From: an uncultured Muribaculaceae bacterium
GTDB taxonomy: Bacteria > Bacteroidota > Bacteroidia > Bacteroidales > Muribaculaceae
Direction: 5' to 3'
NCBI GenBank assembly: GCA_910583775.1
Contig: CAJTYD010000006.1
Span: forward strand, 1-59,019
DNA: 59,019 nucleotides
Shown here: piece after piece, positions 25,704-34,375 of the stretch
Layout of the letters: every line of letters starts with the position of its first letter
Numbering within the stretch: the first letter of the stretch is position 1
Notes under the pieces: model-generated
The model's database searches: none
What the model saw: only the letters and a program-made list of their open reading frames with translations
Told to the model about the DNA's origin: nothing
Translations under genes and position numbers: made by a program

Positions 25704-28520
25704 TTATTTGCTTTCGGCAACGCCTTCCATCACGACTTCGATACGGTTCTTTCCATCATAGAGGTTCTTGATGAACTTATTGAAGTCGGTAAGAGTAAGA
25801 TTCTCAATAGCTGCCTTATGGCCGGAAATAGTATCGATTCCTCTTTCCCGGTCGATAAGATTCTGATTCCAATAGTTGTTTGTGCGGATCATGATGTCAT
25901 ACTGTTTGAGCGCGGCCTCGCGGACCTTGTTGAAGTTGGTTTCCGAAGCGCCTTCCCTCATCAGTTTGAGACATTCGTCATACGCTCTCTTGCGAAGTTT
26001 TTCCTGTTTTTCACCGCTTGTCTGGAAGAGGTAGATAAGCTGCCAGTCGCCGGTATAAGGACTTATTCCGGCGGCAGAATACGGACTGTATGTTCCGCCC
26101 TCCTCTTCGCGAAGAGTTTCGACATATACATTAGCGAGGATATCGCCGAGAATCTCCATCTTAACCGAATTCTCAATCGAGTAAGGTATGTTGGAACCTC
26201 CGATCTGGTTGAACACCTGTGTCGAAGGAGTCTTCATCTCCTGTTTGAAAATATCCGAGATCTGGCCCTTGGCATAAGAAATCGATGAAAGATCTTTCAC
26301 GCTCGCTTTTTTCTTTTTGTCTCCGGGAAGAGAGGCGATATACTTTTCAAGAAGCGGTTTGATGCTGTCGATATTCACATTTCCTGTAAAGATGAATGTA
26401 TAATCGGCGGCATTCTTCATCGACTCCTTTATCATAGAAAGCATCTGTGTATAATTGGCCTCCTCGACAGATTTGACAGTCTGCTGATTGAACATCGGAT
26501 TGTTGCCGAAACGAGCCTTCAGCAGATGGGCGGAGAATATTCTCTCAGGCGAAACTTCATACGACTTGCAGAGTGTACGGGTAAAATCCATCTGCGAGTT
26601 ATATGTCGAATCATCGGGATTGAGATTTGTAAAAGCTGTGTAGACAAGCTCCATAAGGGTCGGAAGATCTTTCACTGTCGATGTGCCGGCAAGAGAGTTG
26701 ACTGTATTGCCGATGCTGTAACCGATGCCCACGCGTTTGCCTGCAAGATATTTCTGGAGTTTCGTATTGTCGAAATTACCGAATTTACTTGCCTGGAAAG
26801 CAGTGGGAATCATCTTCACATTAGCGGCCTGAGCGGGTGCATAAGAGCGAATGCCGCCATTTCGGAAAGCCGTCATGAGAATTTCATCAGACTTGAAGTC
26901 GGTCGGCTTGACGACAACTTTTACCCCATTCGACATCTCGAAAACCTGGGTGTCGAATTTGCCGGCCGTCTGAGCCTTGATCTTTCCAGGCTTAGGCTGA
27001 TTGGCGATAAGAGGCTCCGTAATAACTTCATCGACATATGCCTCGTATTCCTTGTTGAGGATTTCATTCAGGCTTGTGATGAATTTCTCTTCGGTCACGA
27101 TCTCCATACCGTCCTTCTTGGGAACGGAAACGGCGAGAACCTGGTTTTCCGGTGTAAGAAGTGTCGTGACAGCCTGATTGATAATTGCTACATTCAACGA
27201 AGGAAGGATCTGCTTGATCATAGAAAGCTCGTTCTCGATTCCCGGAGCAGGAACGTTGTCGATAAAATACCGGATCAATTCCTGGCCCAAAGCCTCGTTA
27301 TAGGTATTCTTCCTTTCATTGAATGCTTTCTCGTATGATGAGAGCATTTCATCTTTCACACGCTTAAGCTCTGATTCGGTGAAACCTGTCTTGCACGCAC
27401 GGGCCACGATCGACATAGCCTCGTTGAAAGCATCGGAAATGCTGCCGTCTGCCTTGCCAATAACAATAACGTTGAAAGCGCCTTTAGTCTTCGAAACATA
27501 ATAGTCTCCGAAATTAACAACAGCAACAGCGTATTTGCATTTCGGATTCTGCTGATATTCCGAAAGGCGGTTGTTTATAAGCGAGGAGACTATTCTTTCG
27601 AGAACAATATTCTGAACGTATGCCGGGATAGTGTTTCTCATCTCGAAAGGTATCTTCTCTGTCTTGAAGGCAAGATCAACACGCGGGAACTGAAGCTCGG
27701 CGTCTTCGAAATAGACAAAAATAGGCTCCTTGTTGTCGCTGACAGTCGGATATATGCGGGGCGCAGGATTCTCAGGCATCTTCACTTTCGAGAAGAGCTC
27801 CTTGACTTTAGTCTCCATTTCAGCCGCATCGAAATCACCGACAACAATGATACCCTGCAGATCCGGACGATACCATTTCTTATAATAAGCTCTAAGCGTT
27901 TCAGGTGAGAACGACCTCACGACCTCCATCTTCCCGATAGGAAGCTGCTGATATTGATATTCCTTATAAAGTTTGGGCAGAATCTGCTCGATCATGCGGA
28001 AGTTAGCGTCGTTTCTTGAACGCCATTCTTCCTCGATAACCCCTCTCTCAGCGTTGATCTCGTCTTCCTCAAGAAGGATTTCGCAACTCCAGTCGTAAAG
28101 AGCGAGCAAAACGCTGTCGACAAGCTGTTTGTCGGTGGTAGGAACATTATTGATATTGTAGACCGTCTCATCGAAATTGGTGCCGGCGTTTATATCCGCG
28201 CCGAATCGGATTCCTTTCGACTGCAGATAGTTGAGCATGTTCTTTCCCGGATAATGAGTAGTTCCGTTAAAAGCCATGTGCTCAAGGAAATGTGCAAGTC
28301 CAAGCTGTTCTTGGGTCTCGAGTGTAGAGCCTACTTTCTGGGCTATATAGAAATTAGCCCTCTCTTTTGGTTGCTCATTGTGCAGGATATAATATTGGAG
28401 ACCGTTAGGAAGGGTTCCGTGCTTTACATCCGGGTTCAATGGCAACTCCTGCATCTGCTGTGCGTTTGCGAAAACCGCAAAAAACGCCAGCATAGCGACG
28501 GTAATAAAATTCTTTACCAT
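25704..28520 (-). CDS. M16 family zinc peptidase (pitrilysin/insulinase-like), exported
   Basis: A 938-aa protein with a clear signal peptide (MVKNFITVAMLAFFAVFANA). Two M16 repeats follow. The N-terminal one has the inverted zinc motif HxxEH as HFLEHMAF near residue 80 and the distal Glu in ERGVIEEEW. The C-terminal half is the inactive partner domain. Probably a periplasmic peptide-degrading protease. It is monocistronic, with a perfect promoter at 28694-28724, an unusually long leader of about 165 nt and a strong terminator. Confidence 0.93.
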   Translation of the reverse strand: MVKNFITVAMLAFFAVFANAQQMQELPLNPDVKHGTLPNGLQYYILHNEQPKERANFYIAQKVGSTLETQEQLGLAHFLEHMAFNGTTHYPGKNMLNYLQSKGIRFGADINAGTNFDETVYNINNVPTTDKQLVDSVLLALYDWSCEILLEEDEINAERGVIEEEWRSRNDANFRMIEQILPKLYKEYQYQQLPIGKMEVVRSFSPETLRAYYKKWYRPDLQGIIVVGDFDAAEMETKVKELFSKVKMPENPAPRIYPTVSDNKEPIFVYFEDAELQFPRVDLAFKTEKIPFEMRNTIPAYVQNIVLERIVSSLINNRLSEYQQNPKCKYAVAVVNFGDYYVSKTKGAFNVIVIGKADGSISDAFNEAMSIVARACKTGFTESELKRVKDEMLSSYEKAFNERKNTYNEALGQELIRYFIDNVPAPGIENELSMIKQILPSLNVAIINQAVTTLLTPENQVLAVSVPKKDGMEIVTEEKFITSLNEILNKEYEAYVDEVITEPLIANQPKPGKIKAQTAGKFDTQVFEMSNGVKVVVKPTDFKSDEILMTAFRNGGIRSYAPAQAANVKMIPTAFQASKFGNFDNTKLQKYLAGKRVGIGYSIGNTVNSLAGTSTVKDLPTLMELVYTAFTNLNPDDSTYNSQMDFTRTLCKSYEVSPERIFSAHLLKARFGNNPMFNQQTVKSVEEANYTQMLSMIKESMKNAADYTFIFTGNVNIDSIKPLLEKYIASLPGDKKKKASVKDLSSISYAKGQISDIFKQEMKTPSTQVFNQIGGSNIPYSIENSVKMEILGDILANVYVETLREEEGGTYSPYSAAGISPYTGDWQLIYLFQTSGEKQEKLRKRAYDECLKLMREGASETNFNKVREAALKQYDIMIRTNNYWNQNLIDRERGIDTISGHKAAIENLTLTDFNKFIKNLYDGKNRIEVVMEGVAESK

Positions 28521-28686
28521 GTGCGTATGTTATTATTGTTTGATTATTTTCAGATGATTCTTGAGATACAATGAATTAAGCCTATTCAATCACTCATCGA
28601 GCCACATAACTGACCATCAGCCTAAAATAGGATCTTATCTTAAAATGAATAATCCTAAAAAAGGAACTTGATTGAGAATTATGTTA
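28521..28686 (-). promoter_or_regulatory. Long 5' leader of the M16 peptidase mRNA
   Basis: About 165 nt between the inferred transcription start and the ATG. Only very short ORFs (about 7 codons) and no known riboswitch are visible. It may contain post-transcriptional control, but I see no defined structure. Confidence 0.3.
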
Positions 28687-28693
28687 ACAACTG

Positions 28694-28724
28694 CAAATAT
28701 AACTTATAAATTCTGTATAGACAA
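28694..28724 (-). promoter_or_regulatory. Promoter of the M16 peptidase gene
   Basis: On the minus strand TTG (28722-28724), exactly 20 bp, TATATTTG (28694-28701). One of the best primary-sigma matches in the window. Confidence 0.75.
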
Positions 28725-28798
28725 GAATTTGAGTCCTAAAATCAAGGGATTTCGGAAGGAATTTCGGCCTATTAAACCGAAATATGAAGGAACCATCT

Positions 28799-29317
28799 CT
28801 AAATAATTCCGTTCATAAGAGCGTAGAGTGAGAGTCCGGAGATGGATTTTATGCCAAGTTTGGAAGAGATGTTTTTACGATGGGTGATCACGGTATTGGG
28901 AGAGATGCACAATTCATCGGCAATCTCTTTAACGGTCTTTCCCGAAACGAGCACTCTCAAAACCTCCATTTCCCTTACTGACAAACCTCCCCCGTCAGCA
29001 ACACAATCAAGCGCTCCTACCAGTCGGCCCAGACGCTCCGTGATAATCGAAATATCATCGTTCCTGCCGACCAATGGATCCTTACCGTATCCATTGGCGG
29101 TAACCACAAGATAACGTCCTTTCTTCGGCAGGAAAAAATCAAGATTGGCCGAAAATACATCCGATGAGACGACATATATGGCATATCGCTCGCTCATAGG
29201 CACAAATATTCCGAAGTCCTGAAAACTCTCGGATTCTATATTATCGAAAGTCTCCAGGATATGACTGATAGCCAAAGCCTCGAGCGAAGAAAGACCTATT
29301 ACTGCCGCCTGATACAT
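28799..29317 (-). CDS. LuxR-type HTH regulator with a degenerate receiver-like domain
   Basis: A 172-aa protein. Residues about 108-165 are a LuxR/GerE helix-turn-helix (LSVREMEVLRVLVSGKTVKE, then ISPNTVITHRKNISSKL). The first 100 residues look like a response-regulator fold by pattern (alternating beta and alpha), but there is no obvious phospho-acceptor Asp after the third strand. It may therefore respond to a partner or ligand rather than a kinase. The start overlaps the RIC-like gene by 19 bp, implying coupled translation. Last gene of the trxB operon. Confidence 0.82.
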   Translation of the reverse strand: MYQAAVIGLSSLEALAISHILETFDNIESESFQDFGIFVPMSERYAIYVVSSDVFSANLDFFLPKKGRYLVVTANGYGKDPLVGRNDDISIITERLGRLVGALDCVADGGGLSVREMEVLRVLVSGKTVKEIADELCISPNTVITHRKNISSKLGIKSISGLSLYALMNGII

Positions 29318-30012
29318 ATCGGTTGTAGAATTCTGTCTCTGATTCTATTGTTCTGCCTTACATCTTTGGCCAATGTGTAGATCGCCGAAACAACCGCCAC
29401 AAGAAGATTTCTGTCGTAATCTCCCTTGAGATGAATAACGAAAAATGAGATCAGATCCTGTATCTTCTCCTCAAGAGTAGGATTGTTGAAAGGAAGAGAT
29501 ACGGATATGGAATCAGGATCATTAATTCTTTTCTCGATCCTTACCATCGCTTCAGGCAAATCGTTACGAAATAAAGGGAACCAATATTCAAGATCGTTCC
29601 TAATCATAAGTGTCATCTCCTCCTTTACTTCAAAAAAGAACTTGCGCAGAAGCTCCAGGCTTGAACCTGCGGCCGACTGTCCCACGCTTTTCTGAAGCAG
29701 GAAATTGAAATGACGCTCTATATTGGGAAGCTGGGCATCCGAATAGTAACTATCGGTTTTCTCGAGATAGTCGAGCAGCATGTCGATATGAATTTCCTCT
29801 ACAAGATTACCGGGGAAATAATCCTTATTAAGATATGTATTGATGACTGCAAGGAAAAACTCAAGATTAACCTCATGGACCTCGCATGCCTCCCTGACGC
29901 TCAAGTCGCCGACGCCAAGAAAAATCCCGAAACGGTTATAGACCGGTATCAGAGAGGGATCGTGAAACAGCGGCTCGCTTAACCTTGAATCCTTATTATA
30001 TACAGGCATCAT
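29299..30012 (-). CDS. RIC/ScdA-like (hemerythrin-related) protein with degenerate metal sites
   Basis: A 237-aa protein. Residues about 22-58 (NRFGIFLGVGDLSVREACEV and on) resemble the ScdA N-terminal domain (DUF542) of iron-sulfur repair di-iron proteins, but the usual CCGG cysteines are absent. The rest aligns by pattern with the hemerythrin four-helix bundle: an IHIDMLLDYLEK helix, a KEEMTLMIRNDL...FPLF helix and a QNNRIRDRILQP end. Several expected His ligands are replaced. It may be a sensor or scaffold derived from YtfE/RIC that no longer binds a di-iron centre. It starts 1 bp after the cyclo-ligase stop and overlaps the LuxR gene. Confidence 0.6.
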   Translation of the reverse strand: MMPVYNKDSRLSEPLFHDPSLIPVYNRFGIFLGVGDLSVREACEVHEVNLEFFLAVINTYLNKDYFPGNLVEEIHIDMLLDYLEKTDSYYSDAQLPNIERHFNFLLQKSVGQSAAGSSLELLRKFFFEVKEEMTLMIRNDLEYWFPLFRNDLPEAMVRIEKRINDPDSISVSLPFNNPTLEEKIQDLISFFVIHLKGDYDRNLLVAVVSAIYTLAKDVRQNNRIRDRILQPICIRRQ

Positions 30013-30013
30013 C

Positions 30014-30562
30014 TCAATGTTTTATTACGATTGTGGTATTCTGTGTTATCACCATATCCATTTTCACGTCGTGAGGCTCGACAGGAATGCTGTCGAACAT
30101 CTGGAACTCGTAGCCTACACCTATTTTCGTGGCTTTAGTGGTCTGGAGAAGACGATCATAGAAGCCTTTTCCTCTTCCGAGACGGTTTCCCTTTCTGTCG
30201 TATGCCACTCCGGGCACAACGATAAGCTCTATATCTTCAGGATCAACGACTTCATTCCCGGTAGGCTCCTCGATATGAAAAGCTCCAAGTTCGAGACGCG
30301 ATTCATCGTATGGCAGTATGTCAAGATTGACGCCGTTCACGCGAGGCAGATAAAAACGTTTCTTTGAATGCCATTTGTCGAGAAACCTTCTTGTAGAAAG
30401 CTCGTCGGGCAAAGAATGATACATTAAAATCCTGTCGGCAAGCATGAATGCCGCTGTTGTCTCAAGGCGAGAAAACACTTCTTCGGCAGCTGCCGCTTTT
30501 TCCGATTCAAGCAGCATTGACCTCAATGCCTTGACCTTACGACGCATATCCCTTTTATCCAT
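30014..30562 (-). CDS. 5-formyltetrahydrofolate cyclo-ligase
   Basis: ATP-dependent conversion of 5-formyl-THF to 5,10-methenyl-THF (MTHFS, 182 aa). Family features are the basic N-terminus (KRDMRRKVKALR), the central substrate region around YHSLPDELST and the ATP-binding GNRLGRGKGFYDRLL near residues 124-139. It is in the trxB operon, 25 bp after the S41 protease gene. Its product is the same folate species that FchA makes in the hut operon. Confidence 0.93.
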   Translation of the reverse strand: MDKRDMRRKVKALRSMLLESEKAAAAEEVFSRLETTAAFMLADRILMYHSLPDELSTRRFLDKWHSKKRFYLPRVNGVNLDILPYDESRLELGAFHIEEPTGNEVVDPEDIELIVVPGVAYDRKGNRLGRGKGFYDRLLQTTKATKIGVGYEFQMFDSIPVEPHDVKMDMVITQNTTIVIKH

Positions 30563-30587
30563 AGTATCAAAATATTAAGTATGAATC

Positions 30588-32222
30588 CTATTTACTTTTC
30601 TTTTTCGCGGTTATGTTTACAGGCGACATCCCGGAATCAAGAGCCTCGAGAGCCTTTTTGACCGTGACGTCTGTCTCGTTCAATATCTGAATGAAGGCGT
30701 CGTAGCTCACAAGATCCCTTGCGATAACCGCCTTTATCTGATTTAACAATAAATTTCTTGAACGGTTTATGTAAAACCATCTTGCCGGCAGGCCTCTGGC
30801 GGCGGCATAGTTCACGAAGTTGTTCAGAAGCATATTGTCGCGTGGCAGAATCCGGTAAAGAGTCTCAAGGTCTCTCTTCCCGTTCATCAGTCCACGATAG
30901 GAATCTGCGAAATCGTTGGCAAATTTCTGTATCAGGCCCTGGTTTACTGCCTCGATGAAGTAGGAAGTATAGCCGGTGGTGTCTTCCGGGACAAAGATAT
31001 CCGGCATGATTCCCCCTCCACCATAAACCTTACGGCCGTTCCCGGTGAGGAACTGCTTGCGCTTGTCGAACTTTATTGAATCCTGAGAATAGAATTCGCC
31101 ATGATTATATCGGTCAAGGATATCGAGATCATATTTACCCGACTTGCCCCTGTTATATTCTTTCTGAATGGAACGTCCGCTCGGTGTGTAATAACGGGCT
31201 ACTGTGAGACGTATCGAGGAACTGTCGGGAAGCACAATAGGATTCTGCACAAGCCCTTTGCCAAACGATCTGCGTCCGATCACGAGTCCGCGGTCGTTGT
31301 CCTGGATCGCTCCTGAGAAAATTTCGGATGCCGAAGCCGAGAATTCATTTGTCAGGACAGTAAGCTCGCTGTTCTGGAACTGTCCCGATCCGTCGCTTAT
31401 CGCCATCGTCTCGTTCTCGGGTCTGCGGCCTTTGGAATATACTATCATCTTTCCGGCCGGAAGAAATTCATTTGCCATATATATGGCCTGATCCATAAAG
31501 CCGCCGGAATTGCCTCTAAGGTCGACAATGAATTTCTTAGCGCCTTTTTTCTGAAGGTCTACCAATGCATTGAAAAATTCGCTATAAGTTGTCTTGGCAA
31601 ACTTGCTTACACGCAGATAACCCACGCTGTCGCTTATCATATATTTTGTATCCACGCTGTATTCCGGAATAATTCCTCGTGTCACCTCGAACGTGAGAGG
31701 CTTCTTGCTGGATTTGCGCTTGACAGAAATCCTGACCTTGGTGCCCTCTTTCCCTTTCAATGCGGAATATACATCCTGCGTGGTGGCTTTAGCGCCGGAA
31801 ATCTTCTTGCCGTTAGCCTCGAGAATAATGTCGCCGGGCTGTATGCCTACATTCTCGGCAGGGCCGCCGGCAATAACCTCAATGACCTTGATGCTGTCAT
31901 TGATAATCTGAAAAGAGACGCCAACCCCTCCGAATGATCCCTCGAGCATCTCATTGCTCTCTGTCAGCTCGGAAGCCGGGAAATAGACGGAATGGGGATC
32001 GAGCGATGTCAGAATATCCGGAATCGACTGCTCGATAAGGCTGTCGATATCGATATCGTCGACATACTGGTCCTTGACAAGAGCAAGTATCGTCTCAAGT
32101 TTCTCCTGTCCCGGAGAGACGCTTCTGCGGGCAATATATATTCCGATAAAAATTCCTCCTGCAATACCGATTGCAAGAACAAGAGGAATAAAAACGGACG
32201 CGATATTTCTTTTTTTATTCAT
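30588..32222 (-). CDS. S41 family C-terminal processing peptidase
   Basis: Envelope serine protease of 544 aa from the start MNKKRNIASV. One N-terminal transmembrane anchor (about residues 8-30). A PDZ domain follows (GGVGVSFQI... to about residue 160). The catalytic core has Ser in NEFSASASEIF near residue 296 and the Lys in FGKGLVQ near residue 320. The C-terminal tail is helical. The ATG at 32222 overlaps the dCMP deaminase stop by 8 bp; an ATG at 32240 would add six residues. It probably processes periplasmic proteins; substrates are unknown. Confidence 0.92.
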   Translation of the reverse strand: MNKKRNIASVFIPLVLAIGIAGGIFIGIYIARRSVSPGQEKLETILALVKDQYVDDIDIDSLIEQSIPDILTSLDPHSVYFPASELTESNEMLEGSFGGVGVSFQIINDSIKVIEVIAGGPAENVGIQPGDIILEANGKKISGAKATTQDVYSALKGKEGTKVRISVKRKSSKKPLTFEVTRGIIPEYSVDTKYMISDSVGYLRVSKFAKTTYSEFFNALVDLQKKGAKKFIVDLRGNSGGFMDQAIYMANEFLPAGKMIVYSKGRRPENETMAISDGSGQFQNSELTVLTNEFSASASEIFSGAIQDNDRGLVIGRRSFGKGLVQNPIVLPDSSSIRLTVARYYTPSGRSIQKEYNRGKSGKYDLDILDRYNHGEFYSQDSIKFDKRKQFLTGNGRKVYGGGGIMPDIFVPEDTTGYTSYFIEAVNQGLIQKFANDFADSYRGLMNGKRDLETLYRILPRDNMLLNNFVNYAAARGLPARWFYINRSRNLLLNQIKAVIARDLVSYDAFIQILNETDVTVKKALEALDSGMSPVNITAKKKSK

Positions 32223-32658
32223 TTTCAATTTCTTTTGCATCGAGAGGAATATGAACCGTCTCGACGCCTACCTTCTCCAGAAGATCCAGGCCGTCGGTAA
32301 TACGATATAACTCGGAAAACACGACTCTTTTTATACCGGCCTGAATTATTAGCTTGGAGCATTCCATGCATGGACTCGTAGAGACGTAGAGAGTGCTTCC
32401 CTCGCTTGAGTTTCCGCTTCGAGCCACCTTCGTGATCGCATTAGCCTCTGCATGAAGCACGAATGGCAAGGTCAGGCCGTCCTCATCCTCGCAGACATTA
32501 GGGAATCCCGACGGCGTTCCGTTATATCCGTCGGATATTATCATTTTGTCCTTTACGAGAATGGCTCCTACCTTACGGCGCCGGCAGTATGAGTTCTCAC
32601 TCCATATTTTAGCCATCCTCAGATAACGCTTGTCAAGAATCCTCTGCTTGTCCTCCAT
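32215..32658 (-). CDS. dCMP deaminase family protein
   Basis: Zinc-dependent deaminase of 147 aa, expected to convert dCMP to dUMP for thymidylate synthesis. It has the zinc/proton-shuttle motif HAEANAI near residue 68 and PCMECSKLI near residue 95. An RRRKVGAIL segment and the NGTPSGFPN loop are typical of the dCMP/ComE group. It lies 6 bp after trxB and overlaps the S41 protease gene. Confidence 0.92.
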   Translation of the reverse strand: MEDKQRILDKRYLRMAKIWSENSYCRRRKVGAILVKDKMIISDGYNGTPSGFPNVCEDEDGLTLPFVLHAEANAITKVARSGNSSEGSTLYVSTSPCMECSKLIIQAGIKRVVFSELYRITDGLDLLEKVGVETVHIPLDAKEIENE

Positions 32659-32664
32659 CGATTA

Positions 32665-33612
32665 TCAGAATTCATCGTGTTCCATAAGATATTTCTCGGC
32701 ATCGAGAGCGGCTCGGCATCCCGTGCCGGCGGCGCTGACGGCCTGACGATATATAGGGTCGGCACAGTCGCCGGCGGCGAAAACTCCGTCAACACTGGTC
32801 GCGGTTGTGGGAGACTTAACCTTTATATATCCTTCAGCATCGAGATCAATCTTTCCTTTAAATACTTCCGTGTTGGGACGATGGCCGATGGCAAGGAAGA
32901 AACCGTCGATCGGAAGATCGAACTCCTCTTCTCTGTCCGTTCCCATAAACCGGACGATCTTTGCGCCTTCTACACCATCCTCCCCATAGAGCCCGCGGGT
33001 ATTGCAGTTGAAGAGTACTTCTATGTTCTGTCGTTCCTGAACACGTTTCTTCATAACGTCGGAAGCACGAAGATAATCTTTTCGGACAATCATATAGACT
33101 TTAGAAGCAAGCGTGGAAAGATATAGCGCTTCCTCGCAGGCAGTGTCGCCGCCACCGACAACAGCGACCTTTTTCTTACGGTAGAAAAAGCCGTCGCAAG
33201 TAGCGCAGGCGCTCACGCCGAGTCCCTGATATTTCTGCTCGTCGGCAAGACCGAGATATTTCGCCGAAGCTCCTGTGCAGATGATCACGGTATCGGCTTT
33301 CACCACATCTCCTCTGTCGTCTATACAAACAAACGGACGTTTGTCAAAATCTACGCTCACGATCATTCTCGACCTGACCTCAGCTCCAAAGCGCTCCGCC
33401 TGGTCGCGGAGATGCTGCATCATCTCAGGTCCCTGAACACCATCAGGGTAACCGGGGAAATTCTCGATCTCCGTGGTCTGCGTAAGCTGACCGCCGGGCT
33501 GGCCGCCTTCATAGATCAACGGATGTAGATTAGCTCTTGATGAATAGATACCTGCTGTATATCCTGCCGGACCTGAACCGATGATCAGGACCTTTCTTGT
33601 TTCTTCTGCCAT
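32665..33612 (-). CDS. trxB: Thioredoxin reductase
   Basis: FAD- and NADPH-dependent reductase of thioredoxin, 315 aa. FAD-binding GSGPAGYTAGIYS is near residue 12, the redox pair is CATC (about residues 135-138), the NADPH-binding GGGDTACEEALYL near residue 155, and the C-terminal FAD site GVFAAGDCAD. First gene of a six-gene operon. A TATTTTTG box at 33646-33653 (minus) gives a short leader. Confidence 0.97.
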   Translation of the reverse strand: MAEETRKVLIIGSGPAGYTAGIYSSRANLHPLIYEGGQPGGQLTQTTEIENFPGYPDGVQGPEMMQHLRDQAERFGAEVRSRMIVSVDFDKRPFVCIDDRGDVVKADTVIICTGASAKYLGLADEQKYQGLGVSACATCDGFFYRKKKVAVVGGGDTACEEALYLSTLASKVYMIVRKDYLRASDVMKKRVQERQNIEVLFNCNTRGLYGEDGVEGAKIVRFMGTDREEEFDLPIDGFFLAIGHRPNTEVFKGKIDLDAEGYIKVKSPTTATSVDGVFAAGDCADPIYRQAVSAAGTGCRAALDAEKYLMEHDEF

Positions 33613-33645
33613 ATCGAATATATATTCTTAGTTTAATTTATTTTG

Positions 33646-33653
33646 CAAAAATA
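33646..33653 (-). promoter_or_regulatory. Candidate -7 box of the trxB operon
   Basis: TATTTTTG on the minus strand, 34 bp upstream of the trxB ATG. No clear TTG partner at 19-21 bp. Confidence 0.45.
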
Positions 33654-33695
33654 GAAAACTTCTACTTTATTTTAACATCTATTCGGATAAAATTC

Positions 33696-34316
33696 CTATC
33701 GAAGGTCTATGATTTCTACATTTTTGTATTTCCCGGAAGGATATACAAACGAAGAGTTGGGTAAAACCTTGCCATATTTAAGTGAAATCACGTCAAGCCG
33801 GGATTCCCTCCCATCCTTTGCTGTTATGATGAACGCAGAGGGATCAAAACTTTTGGGATCTATCACGACCTCGACCTGCCTTACCCAGAATTTCTTTTTT
33901 TTAGGAGTTAGCAAGATCACATACTTCCCCTTCACACCTCTCTTGCTGTTGGCAAGATTGAAAAGGCTTTTATATGATTTAAGATAATTCAGCGGATTGA
34001 CCTCCATGACCTCCGACTGCGTAGGTTCGGTCAGAGTCGTCTCCTTAGACGAAGGATTATAGGTCCACATATTCCTGCCGTCATACCATATATCTCCGGC
34101 GCCGGATGAAATCTGAAACTTATTGCCCGCTGCCAGCAGCTTGCCGCTTGTGTTGCCGGCCGCTCCTGTCAGCGAATATGAGCATGAAATGCTTTTGGCT
34201 CCATTTGCCTTTGCGGCCGACCGCGAAATGACTTCTCCTACTGATATCGCCATTGCCGAAAAGCCGAAATGAAGCAATAAGAACAGAATCAAATATCTGA
34301 GAATTGATTTTTTCAT
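33696..34316 (-). CDS. LolA-like outer-membrane lipoprotein carrier
   Basis: A 206-aa exported protein: signal peptide (MKKSILRYLILFLLLHFGFS) followed by a LolA-type beta-sandwich. Visible family segments are DIWYDGRNMWTYNPSSKE and FWVRQVEVVIDP. LolA ferries lipoproteins across the periplasm to the outer membrane. The ATG at 34316 gives a standard signal peptide; 34331 is five residues upstream. It lies 59 bp after ftsK and is probably cotranscribed with it, a common Bacteroidetes arrangement. Confidence 0.82.
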   Translation of the reverse strand: MKKSILRYLILFLLLHFGFSAMAISVGEVISRSAAKANGAKSISCSYSLTGAAGNTSGKLLAAGNKFQISSGAGDIWYDGRNMWTYNPSSKETTLTEPTQSEVMEVNPLNYLKSYKSLFNLANSKRGVKGKYVILLTPKKKKFWVRQVEVVIDPKSFDPSAFIITAKDGRESRLDVISLKYGKVLPNSSFVYPSGKYKNVEIIDLR

Positions 34317-34375
34317 ATTGTCGGATATCATTGTATATCTGTCTAATTGATAAATAACCCTAACAAAAACTATAG

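Noticed and set aside
28761..28783. ATTTCGG/CCGAAAT hairpin as terminator of the trxB operon
   Set aside because: Only 7 bp with a 9-nt loop and no T tract on the minus strand; it may stop transcription weakly, but I cannot support it as an intrinsic terminator.
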